Shown here: piece after piece, positions 30,030 through 40,622 of the stretch
Numbering within the stretch: the first letter of the stretch is position 1
How the letters are laid out: every line of letters starts with the position of its first letter
From: Zygnema cylindricum
Taxonomy: Eukaryota; Streptophyta; Zygnematophyceae; Zygnematales; Zygnemataceae
DNA: 40,622 nucleotides
Assembly (NCBI GenBank): GCA_037447655.1
Contig: JBBHKE010002289.1
Coordinates: 1-40,622 of the forward strand
Direction: 5' to 3'
Position numbers and translations under genes: made by a program
Notes under the pieces: generated by a model
Databases searched by the model: none
The model's input: the letters and a program-made list of their open reading frames with translations, nothing else
Told to the model about the DNA's origin: nothing

Positions 30030-32460
30030 TAACATTCACCTCATAACAGCCAAATGTTTTACTATTAAAGTTTGCTTTAGTATTTAGGAAAACTTTAACA
30101 CTAGAACTGTTTTTTCTCGAACATTTGGTTCGGTCCAAAGTTTTGGGTAGGTGACGGCGTTTACACGAATGTCCCTCAAATACCGTGTAAAGATGTAAAA
30201 TGTACTTTTAATGTTTGCCCTCAATGTGACAATTGTTTTCAAATCCTTCCAATTCCTTTTAAAATTGTGACGTCATATGGCAAAACGCCGAAAACATAAC
30301 TTTTGAAATTTGGAATCAAGATCGTTAGGATTCCGCATAATCCGAGATTTGTCATGTCCCACACTTGGGAAAACTGGACCTTTCACTGTAATTGTGAACG
30401 CGCTAACCTATTGATAATCCTTTCCCTTAATCATTAAAATATGCAACCAAAGCATTAGAACAATTTGAAATGGCTGAATTTCACCTCGTTAGCACCCGAG
30501 TCGATGCCAATTCCCCGGCCACCAAAATTACCAATGGGGATGCCCAAAGAAACAATATCTTCATATCTTTTTATGGTTGGCAAGCTCCAAGGTCGTATGC
30601 TCAGTTCTCGGTTTTATATTTTTGTTGAAGTCAACGAATTGAACTAGTTTCCCATTGCATGACTGGTAGTCACATTGTTCCCACCACTAGGGTCTTTCGA
30701 TATCTACAGCGCACAAAGACTCTTTACTTGAAATTTTGTTTCATCTCCTCTGAACCAAGCAAGTAGTGAGGCATTTGAGGGTCACACGTGTCGAAGAATT
30801 GTCAAATAATGAAATTTAGGATGAAGACGAGGTCTATAAACAGGTAAGAATCACCAAAATAACATTTTCGTCAAGGATTCAAGCATTGATGCTGTACTCG
30901 GCCAACCAATGACTTGAGATGTTGAATAGAATTTTGTATAGAATCAGTAGGAATATTCCGGTAGGAATTAAGTTAACGACGAAGTAAGACCTTATTTGAC
31001 CATCATTGACTCTCGTACGCATTTGGACGAAAGTGTCCGTGCACCTTGAGCGGATAATGATGTGGATTTGGGAAACCTCAAGAGTGAGGATTTGACAATA
31101 ATGAGCCTCATTACGAGAAAGCCAAGAAAATTTGGCGGTGGCATCGAAAGGTTTAGCTTCAATACCATTAATGATGGTTGAACGTTTTTCCGGGTGTAAA
31201 AGCTACTCAATCTAAATTAACCAAGCATAAAAATCCATGCCATTGAATTTTGCAACGGTATTGGAATTAACGCTGCTAACTTAACCTATTGAGTTGAAAC
31301 ATGACAACAAAACCAAAAAGGTATGGATAGCTAAGCATTTGCGAGAGCGAGGACAAGAACTCTTATTATTTCTGTTTCCTCTGATTGTTTTCTGTGAGAT
31401 TACACAGGGATTCAAATGCCAAAAATGACATTTCTCGAGTGGCTTTTCGGGACTTGAAGAATGTTCACTTTTAGAAGTCTCTTGGCCCTGTAATCAAAGT
31501 GAACGGTTAAAAAATATTTTTTTAAGCTGTAGTCAAAGAGATCTAATGTGACCATGTACTCTAAATGTCAGATCCTTATAGCTAGAGTAAGGCAAAACGG
31601 TATGGGAAGAGGTTGTCGTTGAATATCAGGGTGTAATGTGGTCGGCCCACTCTTGAAATGCTCAAAATAAATGAGTATGGACCTGCCAGAACCCATCGTC
31701 GGGCTGGTTTGAGCACGTAGGTAATACTTCTGTCTTCTATGTCCGTCATAGCTCAATGATCTTTGGTGAGAATAAGATCACAAACATACACCACAGTAAT
31801 AACAAGGGAATCATCTAAACTTCTAATATGACTGCAAAAACTCTAACTATTCAAGTGAACAATTCCAAGAAATACCACTATTCAACACTTGATGCCATAC
31901 TCTGAGTGGTTGCTCGAGCCCAATAAATTGTTTGATTATATTCATTCCTATTCAAGGAGGAGAATTAGACATATCTCTTCGTCCAAGTTTTTGTGAAGTT
32001 ATTAATTGGAACAAGAGAAAGGATTGTGCGGAAAGAGGTGATTTTTGTGATAGGGGCTCAAGGTTCATGGAACGCAACGCGCATCTATTGAGAATAACCC
32101 TTAGCAAGTCTGATTAATATATTTTTATTAATCTTAAACATCCGTTTTGAGCCAATGAAACGTCGATCTACTAAGAAAGGACAAAGGGACCAAGCACAGC
32201 TTCCAAAAGTTTTTTTTTTTTTGGCGCCCTATTTCTAGAGTTGCACATCATCATGACAGCGGGTGGAATTTGACCGATCAACAATCGTGACAATAGGACA
32301 AAATGATTGTGGCGGTATTGGAAGGGCCAAAGAATTGAGTGATTGTATGGACAAATGTCAAACTAAACTTGTCTCCCAGGCTTTTATAGGTTAAATAGGG
32401 GGTGACAAAAAAAGATTTGATTATGAATCGACAGACAGGTGGGTTCGGAGAGTAATGCGG
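30030..32460. other. Gene-free intronic stretch
   Basis: Lies inside the proposed 8.4-kb intron of the proline-rich gene. AT-rich; no coding frame with a recognisable motif, no clear repeat pairs seen. Confidence 0.5.
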
Positions 32461-32529
32461 CCAGGAGTTAAAAGTGAGGATGGATAATCAAGAAGAGAAG
32501 ATTCGGAAGCGGACAACAACTTGACGGAA

Positions 32530-32741
32530 TAAAAGCCACGTCACAAGAAGTTCTGATGTGCTGGTACGCTGGGCACCAGACGGGATACGCCTTCAAATCT
32601 AGGGAGTATCCACTGAAGATTCCACGAGTAGTGACAGGTCCACATTTCATGTTCGAGAAAGTGAGATCATTTAAGAAACATTCCCTCCTAAAATGTGCAA
32701 ATGGGATATTTGGGGCTTTTAATCCGTCCACGCCTGAAATG
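32530..32741. repeat. Intronic direct duplication, copy 1
   Basis: Matches 32879-33070 (CCACGTCACAAGAAGTT, GGTACGCTGGGC, TTCATGTTCGAGAAAGTGAG, CTTTTAA-CCGTCCACGCC). Copies differ by substitutions and by 9- and 10-base deletions in copy 2. Unknown origin. Confidence 0.85.
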
Positions 32742-32878
32742 GGGTATGATTTGGAAGAAAATTTGTTCGACACTTGTTGTATAGATAGTATGCAATTAGG
32801 AGGGCCACTATCCAAAAATGTTGACGAAGTTTAGTGAAGTATAGAATAGAGCACGCCTTGTCAAGGAAGGTATAGCCC

Positions 32879-33070
32879 CATTAAAAACCACGTCACAAGA
32901 AGTTATGATGTCGTGGTACGCTGGGCTCCAGACGCGATACGCCTTCAAATATCCAATGAAGATTTTACTAGTAGTGCGAGGTCCACCTTTCATGTTCGAG
33001 AAAGTGAGAAACATTCCCTCCTGAAAATGTGCAGATTGGATATTGGGGGCTTTTAACCCGTCCACGCCTT
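32879..33070. repeat. Intronic direct duplication, copy 2
   Basis: Second copy, same orientation, offset about 350 bp. On the minus strand both copies keep an open, similar frame (GLKAPNI, FSNMK-GP, LKAYPVW/LKAYRVW), but nothing else supports coding. Confidence 0.85.
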
Positions 33071-33100
33071 AAGAGTACGGATCGTGTGGAGGTTGTCCTA

Positions 33101-33175
33101 TGGCCAGTGGACGTTTATTTTGGGCTGAAGTGGCGACGGATGTCTGTACAAACAAATCCAGTCCACTGGCCATGG
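33101..33175. repeat. Perfect 13-bp inverted repeat (hairpin)
   Basis: ATGGCCAGTGGAC near 33101 and its reverse complement GTCCACTGGCCAT near 33162, about 48 bases apart. Could fold in RNA or mark an old foldback insertion. No terminator function is implied in a eukaryotic context. Confidence 0.75.
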
Positions 33176-33249
33176 GTCCGCCCGGTCGACTTGCGCATGT
33201 GCTTTTCCACACTTGCGGGCAAGAGATTGAAACGATTGGACCATTAATG

Positions 33250-34984
33250 GTTGGTTTTTAGAAGATCATTGCATTCACAAGACCACTTTGTTGGATTTTT
33301 GAGAAGAGATTAACTTTGCTTCCGTGTGTATGATACAAGTAGTGATGTCACAAATGGTTAGAGCTACTGGTGAATTGTCAATCATCAAGATAAAAGGCAA
33401 AAAAGCTTAAAAATGCTGCCACAGATATATGTAATGATGTCCTAATGTCCTCTCCTCTTCTGGGACGTTGACATCGATAGTTTTAACGTGGCTGGCAAGG
33501 GGTTTAACTTTTTTGATAAAGAATTGCATTGTTTTTGTTGGATTCTTTTACCCCGGGAATGATGGCGTGACAAAGATATAGCCTATTTCTCCATATCTGA
33601 GTTTTGTAGGACGTGGGGAGAAGAAGCCATGCAAACAAGATGATCAATTTCCAACGCTGTTGTAAGGTGAAAAAGAGCCGCCTGATCCTTTTGTCCATTT
33701 TCGAAGTTTCTTGCGTGCAAGACTTTCAGCGGATGCGCCAGTGGCAAAAGAGTTGCAACCTTTAACGAAGTCCCATATTTTTTTTTTGCTTAAAGACAAT
33801 TTCGATTAAAATATTCAGGTTGTAAAAGTCTAAACCAGTAAGTTTGGCAATGACTTTAGAATTTTTGGCGTGAGTTAGCCATAACAGGTAGTTTGTAATG
33901 GCATTGCAGACAATTGTAGACAATTGTAAAACAGAACAGAGTTGGAAATAGACAGTGACAAGCAGAAAACAATGAAACCGATATAACAAAAAATAGGATA
34001 AAAGGCAGTGAGGTGGGTTTGGTCAGCAACAAACTCCATCGATAATCCAAAGAGTGCAACTTTTAATAATTGATTATGCCTTTTGTGCACAGTGGGAAAA
34101 AGGGAAAGAAGACAAAGTGACGGCAGCAAGAAAGTAACAACAAATTTAGTGAACTAAAGCGAAGCTGAAAGAAATTGAAGGGACAGTAAGTCATTTGCGA
34201 AGATTCGCGAAGCAACCGACACAAGAAAAATGGCGGGCGCGAACGGAGATGTAAATAGTGCGGAAGAGAGGCTACGAAAGGGTACCAAACACACAGACAA
34301 AACATGCTAGTCTAAGGATGTACAGAAAAGATACGCTACAAAGGACAAGGGCAAAATAGAAGAGAAAGACAGACAAGTAGGAAGGACCAAAAATCGAATT
34401 ATGAAAACTACATAACCAGGAAGTATTAGTAATTCAATAGGAGAAAGGAAGAGGTGGCAGCGAAAGTGAGAGAGGACTGCTGGAAAATGGATGAGGTTGC
34501 GCGAGAGACAGAGGACAGCGGGTAAAGAGAGGGAGAATTGCGGAAAAAAGGATGAAAAGGTGGCAGGATAGCAAAAGGACAGCAGGGGAAAGGAAGAGGA
34601 GGTAGCGGGAGAGAACGAAGACAAAGGGGGAAAAGGGAAAAATAAGAGAAGCAACAGGTTTATATAGCAGGAGACAAAACACTAAAAGAGGTCATACGGT
34701 ACACTTGCATAAATGAAACCAATTGAATGTAAATCTGACCAACAATCTTAAGTCTAAAGAGCAAACAGTATTTACACATACTACTGCAATGACGTCAAGC
34801 AACGAAACAAATCAAATTTTAATCCGCCAGTATTTGACGAAAAACATTTTGAGCAAACAGTTCAACCGAAGGAAATGTATGAAAGTGGCCAATTGGTAAA
34901 GGAGATAAATGCAGGTAACTTAGACAGAGGCGCCATCCACCTGAGTAGTGAAAAAAACATGAAATTAGTATACTATTGCAACAG
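33250..34984. other. Gene-free intronic stretch, partly purine-rich
   Basis: No gene supported. 34080-34680 is rich in GA-type purine runs on the plus strand, which creates long but meaningless frames on the minus strand. Confidence 0.45.
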
Positions 34985-35310
34985 TTTTCCCCCAGACGGG
35001 TGTGGACTCTCATGACAGGGCGTTATACCTGCTATCCACCCTTCTGTCGGGTGGTGACCGAAACGGGCTCCCCAACACGGATTCTGGGGAACTCGGAGAT
35101 AGCCGTGGGGTACAGACTGAACCACGGCTCTTGAAACTAAGCCGTTGGGGCACTGGGACTATCATTAGAGAACCTGAGTACTGCCCGCAGTCTGGGGTAG
35201 GACCTCCATACCGTAGAGGCTCTACCGGACCACTGATGGCTGCAATTCAGTCGCGGCGGTTCAATTTCCGCCCGCTGCGGCCCCACTACATTAGCAGGCG
35301 TACCCCCCAG
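34985..35310. repeat. GC-rich island, possible decayed interspersed repeat
   Basis: About 320 bp markedly richer in GC than its surroundings, with sharp edges. It contains a B-box-like GGTTCAATTTCC at 35268 and several short inverted matches (CCACCCTTCTGTCGGGTGG around 35056; GCCGTGGGG...CCACGGCT around 35102-35130). A frame from 35002 to 35358 is open but has no recognisable domain. A tRNA-derived SINE or structured RNA remnant is possible. Confidence 0.4.
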
Positions 35311-35359
35311 CAACACCTTTGCGCATATTTACTAGTTAAATGTAAAATAATTATATAAA

Positions 35360-37131
35360 TCAATCAAATAAATTCGTGTTGGATGATGTAGCCCTCTGGC
35401 ATTTTGTAACCTAGAATATTGGGCCAACTCTGCATTATGTATGAATTGCATTTTTGCTACACGTAAAGACCTACAAACTGTTTCAAACATGTGCATCATG
35501 GCTTGTTGTACATATTTTAAATTTTATTTTTTATTATAATTTGTGAGGACAGTTGTAAATAACTTGGTTTGTGTCTGTAGGATTTAAACCCCTTTTCTTA
35601 CAGAAAATGCGGTTTAAAAAAGAAAATCTTCCGCTTACCAAAGTGAAAGAAAATAGAGGACAAGTTGCCAAGTAGAATTAAAAAATGGTACCTTTTATTA
35701 CGAGATTTTACATACCTTTTATTGAGAAATTACTCAAAAAGCAATGATAAAATATTTATGATGTAGCATTACCTTATCTAACAATTTTAGAGTCCGTTTT
35801 GGCCAATATATAAACCCCAATCGGCCAAAACCTTTGGATAGCTGCAAGCGGAAAATGCAAGTCCGAATATATATATTTTTCATAGAGTTTTGAAGCAGAA
35901 AAAATCCAATTTCCAAGTGATTTTTTACGGTCACTCCTTTTTTTTAAAATCAAAAAATTAATCATTGCTGAGTATTATTTTTATTTCCTGGTAACATAAA
36001 AAAATCGGAAATAACGAGAAAAAGGATTACAGCGGAAACAAAAGAAGCAGCAAACAAATTGACAATAGCTGACAAAAGAGAAAATAAGCAAAGGAGTTAA
36101 AGGTTTTAATAGTAGAATAGATCCTTGTATAAGGACGACTAAACAAGTTTGAGATAGTCCTTTTATAAGAAAATTGACTAAACACTAAAAGATGTAAGTG
36201 CGTTTAGCAGCGATTCATTGTACGGCTAACACTAACCTGAACGGAGCTGTACTGATTGACTAACCGAAATAGAACGCACTTTTGAACTAAAACCTAAAAT
36301 TAAATGTAAAGTAATCAGTGTGGGCAATTTGGACCGAAGACTAGTGACGTATGACGTTTGAATGTGAACAAAGATGGACGCTGACATTAAGTTAAAAGCG
36401 TTTGAAACAGACAAAGAATAAAGAATAGTAAAATAAGGGCGGCAGAAATAAATACAGGAGAGCGTAGACAAAGATACCAGTGCAGGAGATGAAAAAACAC
36501 TATTATGCAACAGTGATAATATAGTGTCGGACATTTAGATGGTCTTGAACCCGTAAGAGAAATCATTTTTTTTTTAATCCAGAAAAGTTACAGGATTTGG
36601 ATGCAAATGTACCTAATCTAAAATATCATCAAATTGATAATCCATGATGAGGACGTAAGCAACATAATAAAAAATACAAATAATCGGCACGCAAAGATGT
36701 AATATTACACCCGTCTTAGAACACTGTCTATGGCCATTAGGGTTTCACTTGATTATTAAAGATTAAGTCTCTTGGCAAAAAAACTGTCATGTGCATAATT
36801 ACATTAGAATTCCAAAACAAAAACGACACATCGCCACTTCCTAAACAAAGGTTCAAAGTTGATCACTTTTTAAAATTCAGAAAATTTATTGGCCAACAAG
36901 AGCCAAAGGGACTAGATTGTTGCTTATATTCCGGCGAAACTAAAAATATGCCCGTGACCAAAAAATTGACATGTAGTAAATGATCACTTGGTCATTTTAA
37001 AATCATATTCTATTTGTTGAACATGTTTGGAGTGGACATATCTCATATGCCGGTTTATTTTCCCGTTGTTTGCATGCAAAAAATAAACAACGCTTTCTTT
37101 TTGGCTCCACACCAATCCTCCAAAACTATAG
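35360..37131. other. Gene-free intronic stretch
   Basis: AT-rich, no supported gene. It ends with the acceptor AAAACTATAG at 37131 preceding the proline-rich exon. Confidence 0.5.
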
Positions 37132-37932
37132 CAAGTCCTCCCCGTAGCCCCACCCCGCCAACGCAACCACCCGTGTCCCTCCCTCCTCTTAGCCCACCTC
37201 GGAACCCGCCTTCAAGCTCTCCATTGATACCTCCCAAGACGACTCCTCCCCTCCGTCCTCCGAGCTCTCCTCAGACACCTTTTGCAATCCCTCCCTCCCT
37301 CCCTCCAAGCTCTCCTCCGATACCTCATCGGATCTCTCCTCCCCTCCCTACTCCAAGCTCTCCTCAGACACCTTTTGCAATCCCTCCCCTCCCTCCAAGC
37401 TCTCCTCCGATACCTCCTCGGAAATCTCCTCCCCTCCCTCCTTCAAGCTCTCCTCAAACACCTTTTGCAATCCCTCCCCTCCCTCCAAGCTCTCTTCCAA
37501 TGCCTCCAAACTTTCCTCCCGCCCTTTCTCCAATCTCTCCTCCAATGCCTCCTCTAATCTCTCCTTTCCCCCGCCCTCCAAGCTCTCTTCCCATAACTCC
37601 TCTAGTAACTCCTACCCTCCCTCCTCCCAACCTTCCTCCAAACCCTCCACCCACACCACCTCTGAGGCCTCTTTCGGTTCCTGCGTCCACCTCTCAGCTG
37701 GTCCCTGCTCCAATCCCTCCTCCGTTCCCTCCTACCCCCGATCCGTTTTCTCCTCCAAATCCTCTTCCAACCCCTCCTCTCTCTCCTTCTCCAAGACCTC
37801 CTTCCCTCCTTCCATCAAGATTTCCTCCATTAACTCCTCTTATCCCTCCTCCGCACCCTCCAAATACTCCTCCCAAACCTCCAAGCCCTACACCAAGCTC
37901 TCCTTTGAAGACCCCTCCACCACGGCTTTCAG
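37132..37932 (+). CDS. Secreted proline-rich (HRGP/extensin-like) protein, exon 2
   Basis: 801 nt, open, starting and ending at phase 1 (acceptor ACTATAG at 37131; donor TTTCAG|GTGTG after 37932). Proline is the dominant residue, with Ser-Pro-Pro, PPLPP and PPIPP motifs, as in hydroxyproline-rich wall glycoproteins of plants and green algae; such Ser/Pro blocks are typically hydroxylated and glycosylated. Three ~30-residue repeats start SSPQTPFAIPP near 37262, 37354 and 37447, followed by PPSSPPIP. The open frame begins further left at 37014, but those residues are not proline-rich and lie before the acceptor. Joined to exon 1, the junction codon is TCA (Ser). No globular domain is seen; pherophorin- or extensin-type membership cannot be decided. 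Confidence 0.75.
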
Positions 37933-40027
37933 GTGTGTTTGATCGACTCAATTTTTTTCATTTTGAATTACTTCCAATCTATGTGATGAATCTCTTAATG
38001 GCGGTAACCCCGCGTTCATAAAATAGAAACAGGTACATGAAATTTGTACAATATACAAGCAGGAATATGTACAATATGTAAACTAATACAAATAATACAA
38101 GCAGGAATTCGTTGCATGAACGACGGAATTTCCCCAAGATTGGAAAACACTTGGATTAATGCCGCCCCAAGTTTCAACTCCCACATAAGGAACCGCGAAA
38201 CCTCTAGAAGACAGTTTTCCTGAAGGAAGTTAAAAGTGGTCTGACAAGGTTTGAAAAAAAAATTCATGTATAAAAGTAAATATGCACTTTAAGCCTAAAA
38301 CTAAAGGATTCTATCCAATATGTTGAGTGCAACAAAATTTGGTGGTAACCTTGGTGATAACTGCCAAGTGGTAGCATGGCGTCCACGTCACGCCATTATT
38401 TGTCGAATCTGCTGCGCCATTTATATTTTTGACGAATTGTATATGCACGAAGATTTGTTACTTAAGATTTTGAGACATTCCTGATTTCACCACGATCCAC
38501 ACGATTCACCTGATCACACCTGATTTCACCACCTAATGAAATTTGCCACCTGTATCTCTCTCTCTCTCTCTATCTCTTGCCGCTTTTTGTTACTTTTTTT
38601 ATTCTTTTTTTATGCTTCATAGTCTCAACATGGTATTATGAAAAATGAAATAAGAAAGAATTTGTTGTTTGTTCTCAGTTACGCTACTTTTTTCCTTACC
38701 AAGTGTGTTAACACTAGATCTGTCAACATTAAATCTGTCAAAAAAGTAACCTTTGGTGAATGTTAGACCGTTTAGGGTTTTCAATATGGAAAAGTCATCC
38801 AATTTTTTTTTAAATCAAGAAGCGTCGAAAAAAAATAAAAAATTGACAAAAACAGTATGCTATTCACCCTCTAAGTTGAGGACCAAAGCTGACCCATTTT
38901 TGATTTTCAAAATTTAGAATTTTCAGTATAAAGAAACCACTTTTGGTTGACTATTTTTTTTTTAAATAAAAAGGGTGTGTTTTAAGCATACGAGATCCAA
39001 ACAAAAGAAAGCACATAAATTCATAAAGGTTTGTAAGAAACATAATCTGTCGAACGGTGACTGTAAGAAATTACAAAGAAAAAATGAATTATCATAATAT
39101 CAAAACAAGAGTATAAAACACCCTCCGTGCTACATAACAGACAAAACAAAAAAAGTAAATTTCATAGCGTTTTATTCACCAAATTCCGGACCAAATGTAC
39201 CGAATTTTAGGACTTAATGAAAAAATGTAATTCTGGCAAATCTGGGGTCCATATTCGCTAGTTTCCGTGCTACAGTTTCTTCTCGTTTCATTTGGCACAA
39301 GTTATGTCGTGTACTCGCAAGGTACCTAACAAGACATTTTTTTACGATATGGTTTACTGTGGATGCAAAATGTTCAAAGCACCCACCACACTAACGGTGA
39401 GGGTGGAACCAAAAAACACTATGTTTTAGATTGCCAAAATACAGAATCTTGTAGCCTGTTTAAGTATCTAGGATTTCGTATTTTCATTTTGCTTTATTTC
39501 TCTTAGTTAATTTTCTTCTACGTATCTTAGGTACGTTTAGAATCCGCTCAAAGACGTGTCTATAAATCTTGACTGCAACTTTTGGGTGGAGGGTCAAGTG
39601 ACCATTCAGGTTAGGAAAGTTCCTCTTAGGATCCGAGAAGTACCTCTCAGATATTTTTCTGTTTTCAATGTAAATTGTGTTTTGTCTTCTAAATTTACAA
39701 TTGAATTAGTTCTCACTCTATTCTGTGTTATCATGTCTTCTAATCAAATAACCAAAAGCGCCAAAATTTGCATTTGCACTCCTTTTTGATTGTGACCGTC
39801 ATCAACATTAATGTGACTATGTAGATCAATTGTGATAGCTGAAATATCTCTTTTCAAGATTATATTTATTAGCTCATTTGAATAATCTACAGACCCTATA
39901 TTTAAAATATAAGAAATAGCCAGCTAAAGGTTGTTGTCTTAGCTCTTATTTATCATGCATTCTAAAATTTAAAAAAAAAAAGATTAACCATTGTTCTCAC
40001 TTTTGGTTGTCCATCATTTTCCCTCAG
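37933..40027. other. Intron 2 of the proline-rich gene; no gene seen
   Basis: AT-rich. It includes a (TC)n microsatellite at about 38552-38577 and short CACCTGAT/TTCACCAC repeats at 38485-38550. Ends at the acceptor TCCCTCAG (40027). Confidence 0.5.
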
Positions 40028-40066
40028 GAGGCCCGCCACCACCGCGATTTGGACCAGCATCGCCAG
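40028..40066 (+). CDS. Secreted proline-rich protein, exon 3 (partial gene, continues right)
   Basis: 39 nt between TTTTCCCTCAG and GTAATACA, phase 1 at both ends. In the phase set by exon 2 it encodes GGPPPPRFGPASP, again proline-rich. Agreement of three exons in phase, strand and composition is the main support for the gene model. No stop codon is reached in the window, so further exons lie to the right. Confidence 0.6.
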
Positions 40067-40080
40067 GTAATACATCATAC

Positions 40081-40184
40081 ATTTACTTTTCAAGACAATA
40101 AGCAGGTAATGTACTTAAATATCATTAAATTATTTTACTTTTCAAGACAATAAGAGGGTAGTGTACTAAAATATCATCATTAAA
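40081..40184. repeat. 52-bp tandem duplication
   Basis: TTACTTTTCAAGACAATAAG begins at 40083 and again at 40135; copies differ at a few bases. Lies 15 bp after the exon 3 donor. Confidence 0.85.
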
Positions 40185-40271
40185 TTCAATGGGTATCTGA
40201 GGCGCGGTTGTCTTAAAACTGTACACTCTGAAAAAATATTTGAAATGTGAAGAACTTCATACACAATGATA

Positions 40272-40622
40272 ATTCCCAACTCACTTAACATTTCTCTTAA
40301 CCAAATTGAAGCTTTGGCAGCATGGCAAGCCGCCATATATTCGGCCTCTGTCGAACTCAAGGCCACCGTAGGTTGAAGTCTCAAACTCCAAGAAATTGCA
40401 CCTCCACATAAAACGAAAGCGTAACCGGATGTTGACTTTCCCGTGTCGAAGTCTCCACCCCAATCGGAATCGCAATATCCAAAACAATCTAACTCTGAAT
40501 CCGCCTTATAAACTAAACCATAACTTAAGGTTCCAACCAAATATCTAAAGATCCTTTTAACAGTCTCCCAATGACACTTCTTAGGTGCTTGAAAAAACTT
40601 ACTCACAATACTAACAACAACT
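40272..40622 (-). pseudogene. Ty1/copia pol fragment: RT end and RNase H
   Basis: On the minus strand, from the window edge: SKFFQAPKKCHWETVKRI, FRYLVGTLSYGLVY, CDSDWGGDFDTGKSTSGYAF, GGAISW and ALSSTEAEYMAACHAAK, the classic copia RNase H region, free of stops here. Homology ends after LREMLSELG at about 40272, so the C-terminus is cut off, while the 5' part continues beyond the window. It is better preserved than the copia copies at 7-19 kb and belongs to a different lineage. It lies in the intron after exon 3, in antisense. Confidence 0.9.

Noticed and set aside
30831-30880. A minus-strand GDS codon run (GGTGATTCT) as the missing PC-esterase serine block
   Set aside because: A stop lies just upstream in frame, flanking residues do not resemble the family and no splice pair fits.
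35002-35358. 118-codon plus-strand frame as a gene
   Set aside because: No domain, no start context and composition explained by the GC-rich island; kept only as a possible repeat.
37014-37131. Residues from the ATG at 37014 as the start of the proline-rich protein
   Set aside because: The stretch is not proline-rich, has no signal peptide and ends at a good AG acceptor; exon 1 at 28686 supplies a signal peptide in matching phase.
37055-37951. Gly-rich frames on the minus strand opposite the proline-rich exon
   Set aside because: They mirror the proline codons of the plus strand; the plus-strand exon has splice sites and phase agreement.

Overview
The window looks like nuclear DNA of a plant-lineage eukaryote, probably a green or streptophyte alga. 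It holds Ty1/copia and Ty3/gypsy-like LTR retrotransposons, introns with GT-AG ends and pyrimidine tracts, a PC-esterase of the plant wall-acetylation type, and a secreted proline-rich wall-type protein. The species cannot be named from the sequence. There is no sign of bacterial, plastid or viral-genome organisation, no rRNA, no CRISPR array and no intact tRNA gene.

Layout. Positions 1 to about 3.7 kb (minus strand) carry the 5' coding half of an LTR retrotransposon: a long Ser/Pro-rich ORF with one in-frame stop and one frameshift, then a gag with two zinc knuckles whose open frame runs off the left edge. Positions 3.7-6.45 kb look like its leader and possible LTR. From about 6.8 to 18.85 kb there is a decayed copia element (plus strand). 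It is split at 8248-14690 by a second complete but dead copia element with two ~1.05 kb LTRs and a perfect 5-bp target duplication (ACAGT). The outer element also carries a TG...CA insertion between two copies of an integrase segment, and it is cut off inside reverse transcriptase.

Positions 18.85-23.3 kb are a repeat zone. It holds a 538-bp MITE with perfect 28-bp inverted ends including TA, a ~200-bp tandem satellite, a dispersed GTAC-rich repeat family with copies in both orientations, two exon-like fragments and a long polypyrimidine tract.

Positions 25.2 to >40 kb appear to be host gene space. A four-exon PC-esterase-like gene (25240-27354, minus) and a secreted proline-rich protein gene (28686 to beyond 40066, plus) lie head to head about 1.3 kb apart. 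Both products would be expected in the secretory pathway or cell wall. The proline-rich gene model joins a signal-peptide exon, an 801-nt proline-rich exon and a 39-nt proline-rich exon, all at phase 1, across introns of 8.4 and 2.1 kb. These introns contain diverged repeats, and another copia fragment enters at the right edge.

A recurring theme is short direct tandem duplication (19-69 bp) in unrelated places: a primer-binding site, a zinc knuckle, reverse transcriptase, a splice donor and introns. The gene models are inferred by eye from frame, phase and splice consensus; no homology search was possible.
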